Assembly: GCF_900096945.1 (NCBI RefSeq)
Contig: NZ_FMKA01000004.1
Span: forward strand, 1 to 64,000
Direction of reading: 5' to 3'
DNA length: 64,000 nucleotides
Source of the DNA: Anaerobium acetethylicum
GTDB taxonomy: Bacteria; Bacillota; Clostridia; Lachnospirales; Lachnospiraceae
Below, piece by piece: positions 7,478 to 15,232 of the stretch (its first letter is position 1; every line of letters starts with the position of its first letter). The translations under genes and the position numbers were made by a program. The notes under the pieces are model-generated. The model had not been told where the DNA came from. It saw only the letters and a program-made list of their open reading frames with translations, and searched no databases.

Positions 7478-8314
7478 TTAGTCGATTTGATCCATGAGGT
7501 TACCTACCGCCGCACAGACGTCAGTAAATACAATCTCTTTTGCATAACCAAAATCTTTCTGATAACGTTTCCAATGATTTTGCATAGCTTCGCTGCTTTG
7601 AATCACTTCCAATATAGCTTGGTAATTGCCAAGAACAGCCGTTGATCCCCTTTTTTCCGAAGTTGCCACAACTGCTTTCTTCAAGATATCCAGATCGATA
7701 TTTTTGTTTTGCAGCCTGGAAAGTACGTATACGTCATAGAAATCTCTCGGGCGTGTATTTTGGTCCCCTCGGGATACGATGGTTTCCAGCTTTTCCGCTA
7801 AAACAGTTTCTAAATTGTATGCCAGCACTTTGATGGCCCTTTCTTCTAAAAGCAGCTTGAATTCATAATTTATTTCCTTTGGCGTGATTTTATCTCCTGT
7901 TGTAATATCTAACTTTAACGGAACCGACATAGGTAAAAAATTAGCTGTCAATGAAACCCGGTATCCAGTGTATTCATCCCCCTCTCTTATTTCATCTATG
8001 GCGACAAAAGAAAAGGTAACATCATCCTGTAATGGAATCTTGCAAATATCAAGAAACATTTCTTTCACAGTTTCTTGCGTGACAGGTAAACCTTTTATTG
8101 TCGCATCCATATCCATGGTAGCCCTTGTATCCAATCCCACCATAGACGCAATCAAAAAACCACCTTTCAAAATAAATGAATCGTGATATTTTGAAAGAGA
8201 TATCCTCTCCAACAATCTTTCCAACATAAAATTCTGCATCACAAGTTGGGCAGACATGTTTTTTTCTTTTGCAATGTTTTTAATAATTGCTTTTAACTGC
8301 ATCGCATTTTTCAT
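7478..8314 (-). CDS. abiEii: AbiEii/AbiGii nucleotidyltransferase toxin
   Basis: A 278-residue AbiEii-type toxin of a type IV toxin-antitoxin pair, used for abortive infection against phage. The nucleotidyltransferase core shows ILKGGFLIA (about 48-56) and TRATMDMDATIKG (63-75), with the paired acidic residues expected for metal binding. KLETIVSRGDQNTRPRDFYD (about 195-214) is also typical. In characterised members the enzyme adds nucleotides to tRNA acceptor ends. The ATG overlaps the antitoxin stop by 4 bp, the usual coupled layout. The frame is intact. Confidence 0.85.
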   Translation of the reverse strand: MKNAMQLKAIIKNIAKEKNMSAQLVMQNFMLERLLERISLSKYHDSFILKGGFLIASMVGLDTRATMDMDATIKGLPVTQETVKEMFLDICKIPLQDDVTFSFVAIDEIREGDEYTGYRVSLTANFLPMSVPLKLDITTGDKITPKEINYEFKLLLEERAIKVLAYNLETVLAEKLETIVSRGDQNTRPRDFYDVYVLSRLQNKNIDLDILKKAVVATSEKRGSTAVLGNYQAILEVIQSSEAMQNHWKRYQKDFGYAKEIVFTDVCAAVGNLMDQID

Positions 8315-8904
8315 AACAGTACCTCCAGATAATTACGCAATCTCTTTTCAACCCTCAATTCCCTGGAATATTCAGATAACAAAGGAATATTTTTATCCGA
8401 TCTCCTGGCATATCTTTTAAACGCCTCCGATACAATCTGGATATCTGTATTGCTCTGTTTCCGCAAGATATCACAAAGTGTCCGTTCCATATTATATACC
8501 TTGACTGGATTTCCAGCTGGAGTTTTCATTTGTACGACACCAAGCCCATATAACTTAGGAATTGTTCTGACACACTTTACATTTTCATTTTTCAATGCAT
8601 TTACATTATAATTCAGTGGAAACGTCATTTGGAAGCGCATGGGCGTTCTATCAGTCAAATCATATAAAAAGAGCGCTGTTTCTCCTGAAAAGATGCCTTT
8701 TTTATATCTGACTTGAAGATGGTACATTTCATCATCCCATACCTCTGCCAATTGGTACACACCTCTTGCCGAATGCTCTAATATGCCAATATCAGTAAGA
8801 TGCTTTAGGCTAGCTCTTGAGATACCAGCTTTTGTAACTTCTGATGCGGTTATGACCCCTCCATTCTTTTTTACCATTTCCATAATCAACTCTGAATTCG
8901 ACAT
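8311..8904 (-). CDS. abiEi: AbiEi family antitoxin/transcriptional regulator
   Basis: A 197-residue AbiEi antitoxin. The N-terminal winged helix (about 1-60: GGVITASEVTKAGISRASLK) binds DNA. The C-terminal domain carries the family features RFQMTFPLNYN and YNMERTLCDILRK. The start is chosen by GAGGAGG six bases before ATG 8904. AbiEi proteins repress their own operon and block the toxin without direct binding. An inverted repeat over the -10 box upstream fits autoregulation. Confidence 0.85.
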   Translation of the reverse strand: MSNSELIMEMVKKNGGVITASEVTKAGISRASLKHLTDIGILEHSARGVYQLAEVWDDEMYHLQVRYKKGIFSGETALFLYDLTDRTPMRFQMTFPLNYNVNALKNENVKCVRTIPKLYGLGVVQMKTPAGNPVKVYNMERTLCDILRKQSNTDIQIVSEAFKRYARRSDKNIPLLSEYSRELRVEKRLRNYLEVLL

Positions 8905-8937
8905 ACCGCACCTCCTCAAAAATAATTTCTAACTTTC

Positions 8938-8975
8938 ATGCATATAATTATCGATTAGTTATGCATAAAAGTCAA
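8938..8975 (-). promoter_or_regulatory. abiE promoter with operator-like dyad
   Basis: Minus-strand promoter: TTGACT (8970-8975), 17 bp, GATAAT (8947-8952). Inverted heptamers ATGCATA/TATGCAT (8938-8944 and 8960-8966) flank the -10 box. This is a likely AbiEi-binding operator. Confidence 0.6.
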
Positions 8976-9069
8976 ACATTATATTATTGTTTTTATTGTG
9001 AACTTCCTGAGTTTTTTCCACTCAAACGGCATTTCGGCACCAGTGCCTCATAGGCCGTTTATACCATCG

Positions 9070-9111
9070 GGTACCTGACACCATAAACAAAAGTTTATGG
9101 TGTCAGGTACC
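9070..9111. repeat. 42-bp palindrome, copy E
   Basis: Perfect copy of the family. It lies between the abiE leader and the 3' end of the TetR gene, 66 bp past the latter's stop. Confidence 0.95.
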
Positions 9112-9177
9112 AAATTGGGAAAACTGTTGCTAATCCAAGTTTTTCAAATAGACGATTACGGATTATCAAACCCACTA

Positions 9178-9753
9178 CTACAATTTTTGTTCTAATCCGT
9201 TTTTTAATACCTTTATTATGAGAAGCAGCTTTTCTTCTATCTTAGGTATATCATCGTTTTCTTCGATTAATTCATTTATATTATTTAATACCATTTGTAT
9301 AAAGTTACCGATAAATTCTTCCGGAAATTCATTGCTAAAAATTGTTCTATCATATTTCATCTCAGTTATAGAATTAAAACTTTCATTATTATATTCATTT
9401 GTGATTTCTTCTAAAACACGATTATATATTTTCGTATTTTTTTCTTTTGCAAATCTTCTGCTAAGTTGATAATATTCAGGATTTTCTCTCGAAAACCTAA
9501 TTCCTGCTAACACCTGCTTTTCCAAAAAAACAAAGATGTCATTTTCATCAGCAATATTCATAAATTCTGCCTTTTTTCGCATGGCTTCTTTCAATAATGC
9601 AATATATAATTCTTCCTTATTGCTGAAATAATGATAGAAGTTACCTTTACTGGTATTTGCCTCCTTAATAATATTATTAACTGATGCATTCTCAAAGTCA
9701 TTGCTGCTAAATTCTGTTAATGCAGCCTCTAATATAGCTTCTCTCTTATTCAT
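9178..9753 (-). CDS. TetR/AcrR family regulator
   Basis: A 191-residue TetR-type repressor. The N-terminal helix-turn-helix (about 3-48) reads AILEAALTEFSS then NIIKEANTSKGNFYHYFSNKEELY, which is canonical. The C-terminal ligand domain is divergent, as usual. The start is ATG 9753, which overlaps the glycosyltransferase stop by 8 bp, so the regulator is co-transcribed as the second gene. Paired 14-bp dyads in the operon promoter are its likely operators. The ligand is unknown; it may be a small molecule handled by the glycosyltransferase. Confidence 0.85.
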   Translation of the reverse strand: MNKREAILEAALTEFSSNDFENASVNNIIKEANTSKGNFYHYFSNKEELYIALLKEAMRKKAEFMNIADENDIFVFLEKQVLAGIRFSRENPEYYQLSRRFAKEKNTKIYNRVLEEITNEYNNESFNSITEMKYDRTIFSNEFPEEFIGNFIQMVLNNINELIEENDDIPKIEEKLLLIIKVLKNGLEQKL

Positions 9754-11014
9754 TACTTTTAGCCCATTCCTTATATAGCTGCTCAATATAACTTACTGCT
9801 TTTATATTAGCATTGTCCTGTTTTATAGCTGCTGCTATTTTTTCAGCTTGAAGAATAGCATCCTTATGATTCATTTCTAAAAATCTGCTAACAAACTCAT
9901 CCTCTGTATCACTTTCCTTTAATGGTCTGAGTGCATAGCCCAAATCAAACAGACGCTTTGCCCAAAACGGCTGGTCAACGTTAAATGGCATAATCACTTG
10001 TGGTATTCCGCTACGTAATGCTGCAGCCATTGTTCCGACTCCTCCGTGATGTAAAATCCCTTTAGATCTTTTGAAAATTTCATCATGAGGCAAAAACTCT
10101 TTTATTAGGATGTTATCACTCGATGACATATTAATTCCACTATTTCCAGTAATAATAATTCCTCTATTCCCGCTTATTGATAAAGAGGCAACTATTTTCT
10201 TCAAAAAAGATTGCGGATTATTCAATGGCATAGATGAAAACGTAACTATAATTGGCTTTTGTCCATTCTTTAAAAATTCCTCTGTTTCTACATCAAGGGA
10301 ACTTCCATCTTCTAATATGGGAAAACCTGATAAGTAAACTTCTTCTTCAAATTCTTTTGTATCTAAAAATAAACTTGGAGAAATAGGATAAATGATCGGT
10401 ATTGGACAACCATTTCTATTAATCATATACTCTCCTTGCTTTCTTTTTTTTAGTTTTAGCTCTTTTTCTCTAAAATCATTAATATCTTTTATATTATTAC
10501 TTTCAGCACCCAGGTTAGTCAATTTATATGTCAGTTTATTCAAAAATCCACCAAGATTTTTTGTGGTAATAGCAAGATTAGGGAATGCCGAAACAGGATA
10601 TATTATTGGTATAGGTGGCATTGATATACATAATATTCCTAATTTTTCAGCTATATCAACTGCACCAAATGCCTTTGGATGATATATAATAACATCCTTT
10701 TCATGACATGCCTCATAAAATTCTGTCATTGCTTTTCTGTATAAAGGATTAATTACTCTTTTAGCATACTGTATTGCTTTTATGGGATGTTTTAATCCTT
10801 CTTCAAACACTTGCTTTCCTTCCTGCGTCTGCAGTATTGCCATTAAATCCAAACTACATTCTTGAAACTCCAGTCCATTCTGTTCAACAAAATTCTTAAA
10901 CATTTTTCCTGTACATATTGTGACATTATGACCTGATTCACAAGCAGTTCTTCCTATTGCTACATATGGTTGTACATCTCCCCGCGAACCTAAACACAAA
11001 AATATAATATCCAT
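9746..11014 (-). CDS. UGT/MGT-type glycosyltransferase (GT1 family)
   Basis: A 422-residue GT-B enzyme of the natural-product or macrolide-glycosyltransferase type. The N-terminal acceptor domain begins FLCLGSRGDVQPYVAIG. The C-terminal donor domain has the GT1 signature HHGGVGTMAAALRSGIPQVI and NVDQPFWAKRL. These enzymes transfer sugar from a UDP or dTDP donor to small hydrophobic acceptors, often inactivating them. The start is ATG 11014 behind AAGGAGG. Being autoregulated by TetR, it could be a detoxification or antibiotic-inactivation module; that is inferred. Confidence 0.8.
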   Translation of the reverse strand: MDIIFLCLGSRGDVQPYVAIGRTACESGHNVTICTGKMFKNFVEQNGLEFQECSLDLMAILQTQEGKQVFEEGLKHPIKAIQYAKRVINPLYRKAMTEFYEACHEKDVIIYHPKAFGAVDIAEKLGILCISMPPIPIIYPVSAFPNLAITTKNLGGFLNKLTYKLTNLGAESNNIKDINDFREKELKLKKRKQGEYMINRNGCPIPIIYPISPSLFLDTKEFEEEVYLSGFPILEDGSSLDVETEEFLKNGQKPIIVTFSSMPLNNPQSFLKKIVASLSISGNRGIIITGNSGINMSSSDNILIKEFLPHDEIFKRSKGILHHGGVGTMAAALRSGIPQVIMPFNVDQPFWAKRLFDLGYALRPLKESDTEDEFVSRFLEMNHKDAILQAEKIAAAIKQDNANIKAVSYIEQLYKEWAKSNE

Positions 11015-11026
11015 GGTTACCTCCTT

Positions 11027-11075
11027 AGACCACATAGTCTATTACTAAATTAGACCATGTGGTCTGTTTTGTCAA
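11027..11075 (-). promoter_or_regulatory. TetR-controlled promoter with two operators
   Basis: Minus-strand promoter TTGACA (11070-11075), 17 bp, TAATTT (11047-11052). Two dyads, AGACCATGTGGTCT (11052-11065, inside the spacer) and AGACCACATAGTCT (11027-11040, past the -10), are near-copies of one palindrome. This is a textbook layout for repression by the linked TetR protein. Confidence 0.75.
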
Positions 11076-11156
11076 GAACTATAACATCGGGTATCGTAAT
11101 CACACCAGAACCAGTTAATCCTGCAAAAGTGTTTGTAGACTAATTCTTAACCCAAA

Positions 11157-11175
11157 GTTTATGGTGTCAGGTACC
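11157..11175. repeat. 42-bp palindrome, half copy F
   Basis: Only one arm (GTTTATGGTGTCAGGTACC) is present, followed by AATATTATC. It lies 14 bp past the ATPase stop. The other arm is replaced by unrelated sequence, suggesting a deletion junction. Confidence 0.9.
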
Positions 11176-11189
11176 AATATTATCCCGCC

Positions 11190-12407
11190 TCACTCTTCTA
11201 ACATCCATTTTAGGGCATTAAGTTTCTGGATCCCGCCATAATCCATCTCACCAAACGCTTCATCCAATGTTAATAGATATTTTGGATAATTATCTTCTAT
11301 ACTTCTTAATGGAGCTAATTCTCTCTGCAGCACCTTCTCATCTAATGTCGTCTGTGATACCTGGAAATATACCGGTATCCCATCTTTGATCGCAACAAAA
11401 TCCACTTCTCCATCTGCACCTATCTGTCCAACATAAACCTCGGGGTATCTTCTCCGTAATTCCAGATAAACCAGGTTTTCCAGGATATGGCCAATATCTG
11501 TGTCCTTGCCGCTTACTTTCATGTTTCTCATCCCAATGTCACAGATGTAATATTTATTGATTGTAGTTAAAAACATTTTTCCTTTTATATTATACCTGCG
11601 TGCCTCATAAAACAACAAGCTGTCTGTAAGCCCACGGATGTATCGGTCAACTGTTTTGGGATCGATTTTTTTATGATTGGACGTCATTGTATTGGCGATT
11701 GTCGTCGGCGATGTCCGGTTGCCAATATTGTGCATCATGAATTTAGTCACTGCCTCTAACATATTGACATCCGCTATTCTTAGCCTCTTCACGATATCAT
11801 TTAACAGGATTGTATTATAGATGCCGCTCATATATTCTTTTGCGTCCTGAGCATCATATCCGTACTTTAAGACATAGGGAAAAGAACCACAGGAGATATA
11901 AAGATTCATCTTTTCATTCAGCGACAAAGTCTGCTTTTCATCATCCAGTCCCGTACAATATTCCCGGAATGATAATGGCATCATCGATAGCTCGACATAT
12001 CTTCCGGTAAGCAGCGTCGCAAGTTCCCCGGACATAAAATAAGCATTGGATCCTGTAATGTAGACATCACAGTTTTCTTTCAAAAACAAGCTGTCTACAA
12101 CCTTTTCATACTGTTCGACATGCTGGATTTCATCCAGGAAAATGTAGTTTTTCTTATCTTCCTTCAAATGTTCCTTCACATAGTTGTATAGGGATTTATA
12201 ATCAAGCAGCTCTTCAAACTCAAGGTCTTCAAAATTAACAGAAATAATCTGCTCTTTTTCAACACCCTCCTGCATAAGAAAATCCTGATAAATTTTGAAA
12301 ATAGTTGACTTTCCACAACGACGAACACCAGTAACTACTTTTATGATTTGTTTATCTCTCCACTTTACTAACCAATTCAGATAATCCTGTCTTTGCAATC
12401 TCTTCAT
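11190..12407 (-). CDS. AAA ATPase with C-terminal DUF4143
   Basis: A 405-residue ATPase of the AAA_14/DUF4143 type. Walker A GVRRCGKST is at about 27-35 and Walker B FLDEIQHVEQ at about 90-99. The C-terminal DUF4143 region (about 200-370) includes ILENLVYLELRRRYPEVYVG and an EVDFVA motif resembling restriction-endonuclease-fold nucleases. Function is uncertain; the family is widespread and mobile in Clostridia. The start is the second of two close ATGs, 8 nt from AGGAGG; the first is only 2 nt away. Confidence 0.8.
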   Translation of the reverse strand: MKRLQRQDYLNWLVKWRDKQIIKVVTGVRRCGKSTIFKIYQDFLMQEGVEKEQIISVNFEDLEFEELLDYKSLYNYVKEHLKEDKKNYIFLDEIQHVEQYEKVVDSLFLKENCDVYITGSNAYFMSGELATLLTGRYVELSMMPLSFREYCTGLDDEKQTLSLNEKMNLYISCGSFPYVLKYGYDAQDAKEYMSGIYNTILLNDIVKRLRIADVNMLEAVTKFMMHNIGNRTSPTTIANTMTSNHKKIDPKTVDRYIRGLTDSLLFYEARRYNIKGKMFLTTINKYYICDIGMRNMKVSGKDTDIGHILENLVYLELRRRYPEVYVGQIGADGEVDFVAIKDGIPVYFQVSQTTLDEKVLQRELAPLRSIEDNYPKYLLTLDEAFGEMDYGGIQKLNALKWMLEE

Positions 12408-12453
12408 TTTCATCGCCTCCTGGCTATAGTATATTCCGTTTTTTCATCAATAT

Positions 12454-12535
12454 CAATATTAATCGGATTTCATTCCGTTTTTTTATCAAATTACTTTTTT
12501 ACAGGATTTTAGTTCTAACAATAATTGTCTGTGGA
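12454..12535 (-). repeat. Leader-like direct repeat, copy 2 (upstream of the ATPase gene)
   Basis: Near-identical to 5821-5900. On the minus strand it forms the leader of the ATPase gene and holds AAAAAACGGAAT twice (the second just downstream) and a CGGA/TCCG dyad, possibly an operator. The gap 12414-13058 otherwise contains copy G, a recombinase remnant and the XRE promoter; 12735-13000 shows nothing recognisable. Confidence 0.7.
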
Positions 12536-12555
12536 ACTTCCTGAGTTCCCAAAAA

Positions 12556-12597
12556 GGTACCTGACACCATAAAAAAAAGTTTATGGTGTCAGGTACC
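12556..12597. repeat. 42-bp palindrome, copy G
   Basis: Same arms with an A-rich centre differing at one position. It is followed by AATATTATC. On the minus strand it is followed by TTTTT and then a GGAACT/AGTTCC mini-dyad also seen in the leader after copy E. This is the last intact copy in the window. Confidence 0.9.
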
Positions 12598-12612
12598 AAT
12601 ATTATCGTCACT

Positions 12613-12730
12613 TTACCATAGCGCCCAAACTATCTCAATCCGTTTTTGCATAAGGATGTCTCCGGCATACTTCTCGTTGCGGAGTATTTGAAGCACGCTG
12701 CTGGCATCTTTTTTGGATAGACCAGCGCAC
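12613..12730 (-). pseudogene. Serine recombinase C-terminal remnant
   Basis: A minus-strand frame reads SSVLQILRNEKYAGDILMQK before a stop. ILxNEKYxGD is the hallmark of the recombinase domain of large serine recombinases (resolvase/integrase). Nothing of the catalytic N-terminus is present. It is the scar of an integrated or transposed element at the edge of the palindrome array. Confidence 0.6.
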
Positions 12731-13002
12731 GTTTTCAGAAATATTTTTTGCTCATTGAGAAGGAAATGATAGAGTATTTACTTTACAATTACATTTATTT
12801 ATATTTTTTAGCGAAAATACTAATTTTAGAACATTTCTGCTTATGCCTAATTTAACAAACAAAAAATGAGAAGTTTCTTTAGTCAAACCAAGAAGAACTC
12901 CTTATTTTTGCTTTTAACAAATCCAATCCATGTATTATTGTGACTTCAGATACCCAATATGATGTTAATATTTTTATCACTATTCATATAAATTTCTTTT
13001 TA

Positions 13003-13031
13003 TTGACTTTTTTTGTTATTTAAATTATCAT
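13003..13031 (+). promoter_or_regulatory. Promoter of the XRE/ImmA cassette
   Basis: TTGACT, 17 bp, TATCAT, placed 45 bp before the XRE start codon. Confidence 0.55.
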
Positions 13032-13076
13032 TACAGTAGATGCAATCATACTATACAAATGAAAGGTGGCTCTATT

Positions 13077-13442
13077 ATGAAAACTCTATCCACTAAAAAA
13101 TTAGCTGAGACCGTGAAAATGCTTAGAGAAACAAAAGGTTTTACAAAAGAAGAACTTGGGACTATAACCGGAATAAACAGAATTATGATTGGTCGAATCG
13201 AACGAGAAGATTTTATTCCCTCTATTATACAATTTGAGGCACTAGCTAAAACACTTGGATTTGATATTACAGATATGTTTGTAGAAAAGGAAAAAACTAA
13301 TTCCTTTATTGCTCTTCGAAGCGAGGCATTGAGTGATAATGAAAAAGAAGGCGTAGATAAACTTTTTAAAATGATGCTTTCTATGAGGCAGCAAATCATC
13401 TTAAGGAGAAAATTTGAGAATGAAACAGAATATAACGCTTAA
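13077..13442 (+). CDS. XRE family helix-turn-helix regulator
   Basis: A 121-residue regulator. The helix-turn-helix spans about residues 5-60 (KLAETVKMLRETKGFTKEEL, then IMIGRIEREDFIPS). The C-terminal half is charged and probably helical. The start is the ATG behind GGTGG. The 3' end overlaps the ImmA-like protease gene by about 23 bp. XRE repressors next to ImmA/IrrE proteases are usually cleaved by them to induce an operon, here one with a PIN-like toxin. Confidence 0.85.
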   Translation: MKTLSTKKLAETVKMLRETKGFTKEELGTITGINRIMIGRIEREDFIPSIIQFEALAKTLGFDITDMFVEKEKTNSFIALRSEALSDNEKEGVDKLFKMMLSMRQQIILRRKFENETEYNA

Positions 13443-14304
13443 TGAAATACAAATCGAGGAAATCCGTAAGCTTGTTAGAGATACGCGTCAATCTTTAGGT
13501 TTTATCGGAGAAACTCCTGTTGCAAACGATATTTTTACAATCCTGGACCATTTAGATATCAAGCTGCTTGAATATCCCATCGAATCCGAAGATGATAAGC
13601 CAGCTTTTTCTGCTGCCATAATGTATTTAGAAGAAGGGGATAACGAATTGTCTTTTATCGTTCTCAATACAGCAGACTATTTTGATAAGCAGATTTTTTC
13701 TCTTGCTCATGAATTATATCACTACTATACAAAAACCGGAGCTCACCTCAGCCGATTTGACGATACAGAAAACACTTTAATTGAAGTAAATGCTAACCGT
13801 TTTGCAGCTGAGTTCCTTCTACCAGAAGTAGCGCTGGAAGGAATCTTACTGGAGGAATTCAAAACTTCGTCTTTAGTAAAAATCACTATAAAAACTCTTC
13901 TCCGCTTTATCGCAAGACTCCAATGCACCTGGTGGCTTCCTTACCATTCTCTTGTTAAACGATTGAGAGAAATTGGAGCCATTACAGAACAACAATATAA
14001 AGATTTATATTCTATTAACGAAAGAGATCTAAGCGGTGAATATGGTAAAATCGGTCTTGCCTTTAATATTGAAACATTCACAAAGCTAAATACAAAAACA
14101 AAAAACATTGGCACCTCCGCCAATAACATCGAAATTATCATTCGTAACTTTGAAGATAATCTAATAGACGAGGATAAATTCACTGATACATTAAGCCTAT
14201 TCAACAAATCACCTGGTGATTTTGGTTATGAAATCACTATTTCCGATGAAGATATCGATGAACTGAACGCCTTCTTTGACAGGGAGGACTACGATGAAGA
14301 TTGA
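13420..14304 (+). CDS. ImmA/IrrE family metallo-endopeptidase
   Basis: A 294-residue protein with the zinc-protease motif HELYH at about 97-101 and a downstream third-ligand candidate in NRFAAEFLLP (about 127-136). The C-terminal part (150-294) is specific to the cassette and acidic. ImmA-like proteases cleave XRE repressors. It overlaps both the XRE gene and the start of the PIN-like gene, so the three form one operon. Either TTG 13414 or ATG 13420 could start it; ATG was chosen. The reading frame is intact. Confidence 0.8.
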   Translation: MKQNITLNEIQIEEIRKLVRDTRQSLGFIGETPVANDIFTILDHLDIKLLEYPIESEDDKPAFSAAIMYLEEGDNELSFIVLNTADYFDKQIFSLAHELYHYYTKTGAHLSRFDDTENTLIEVNANRFAAEFLLPEVALEGILLEEFKTSSLVKITIKTLLRFIARLQCTWWLPYHSLVKRLREIGAITEQQYKDLYSINERDLSGEYGKIGLAFNIETFTKLNTKTKNIGTSANNIEIIIRNFEDNLIDEDKFTDTLSLFNKSPGDFGYEITISDEDIDELNAFFDREDYDED

Positions 14305-14994
14305 CACAGATAAACCGAATCCTTCCCTCATCAGCATCTTTGAAGATCCTAACCAAGTCATAACCTTAGACGCGAATTTTCTAATCCCACCAGATCGAAG
14401 CAGTTATGCAAAACGTGGATTTGACTTTCCAACGTTTAAAAAAGTATGGCTCGATCCGATTTTTCCGCTTTCCCGAATCTTGCCATTCACCAGGCGGTCT
14501 ATGATGAGTTATTACTTACAGCCATACAGGAATATATCCAGACGCTTTTAGCTAAAAATCCTCAGGGTATTATTATTCACAATGATTCTGCTCTGACAGA
14601 AACGGAAAAGGTATTACGTGATTCAATCGAAATTAAAATCTACCCACATACCAACTATGAACCTGTGATTGATAACAAAGATGATCGAGGCGAAGTAAAA
14701 TCTCTTTCATTTATAGCGGTAAAAGGTCTCTTGTATTTCGCCGCTCATGACAACAATGCTATCCAACTCATCGAAAAGGCTGAAGAATGGGCAACAGGCC
14801 TTGATAATGTACACGCAATTCAGATGTATGAACTTATTTACTATCTTTATGTAAAAGAAGTCGGCGATAAAAATTCTTTACGATTTTTATATAAGTACCA
14901 GTATCATCTTACGCCCCGCGAAAAAAGCACAAATCCAGAATGGGGTAAATTTATTTCTCATATGAATGATCTTTATCAAGCATACCTGGATTAA
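14294..14994 (+). pseudogene. PIN-like domain toxin, frameshifted
   Basis: The first frame starts at ATG 14294 behind GGGAGG and reads VITLDANFLIPPDRSSYAKR, a PIN-type N-terminus with an acidic metal ligand. After FKKVWLDPIF the frame is lost. A second frame picks up exactly there with SAFPNLAIHQAVYDELLLTA and runs to 14994. It includes DNKDDRGEVKSLSFIAVK and AAHDNNAIQ, which supply further acidic residues. Rejoined, the protein would be about 233 residues. A single indel near 14455-14470 (in a TTTTTCC context) inactivates it, while regulator and protease remain intact. Confidence 0.6.
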
Positions 14995-15126
14995 AGTCCT
15001 ACATGTTTTAAAATTTTTCAGCCCGGATTTCTGTCCCTAACAGTGAATCAGATATAAAAAATCCACTTTACTTTTTCGCTTTAATATTCCAAAATAGACA
15101 GCGTGAAAGTAAGGTATCATCAAAAC

Positions 15127-15174
15127 AAAAAAGACCCGACGCGGTCCGCTTCATAATGAGAGACGCGTCGGGTC
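15127..15174 (-). terminator. Terminator of the surface-protein gene
   Basis: An 11-bp perfect stem (GACCCGACGCG with CGCGTCGGGTC) is followed by TTTTTT on the minus strand. The loop holds CTTCATAATGAG. It is part of the hairpin block shared with 5939-6036. Confidence 0.75.
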
Positions 15175-15232
15175 CTGTTGGACTTATTGTACCTGGTTTT
15201 TTTTCAGAATCATCAATGAATACTTGCTTTTT
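15133..15232. repeat. Hairpin block, copy 2
   Basis: Similar along about 100 bp to 5939-6036, including the stem, the loop and GTACCTGGTTTT. It reaches into the last codons of the surface-protein gene. A weaker match to the ATPase leader repeat lies at about 15020-15060. Confidence 0.6.

Noticed and set aside
102-12597. Classical integron attC sites
   Set aside because: The palindromes lack the RYYYAAC/GTTRRRY core pair and no integron integrase is present; only the layout is integron-like.
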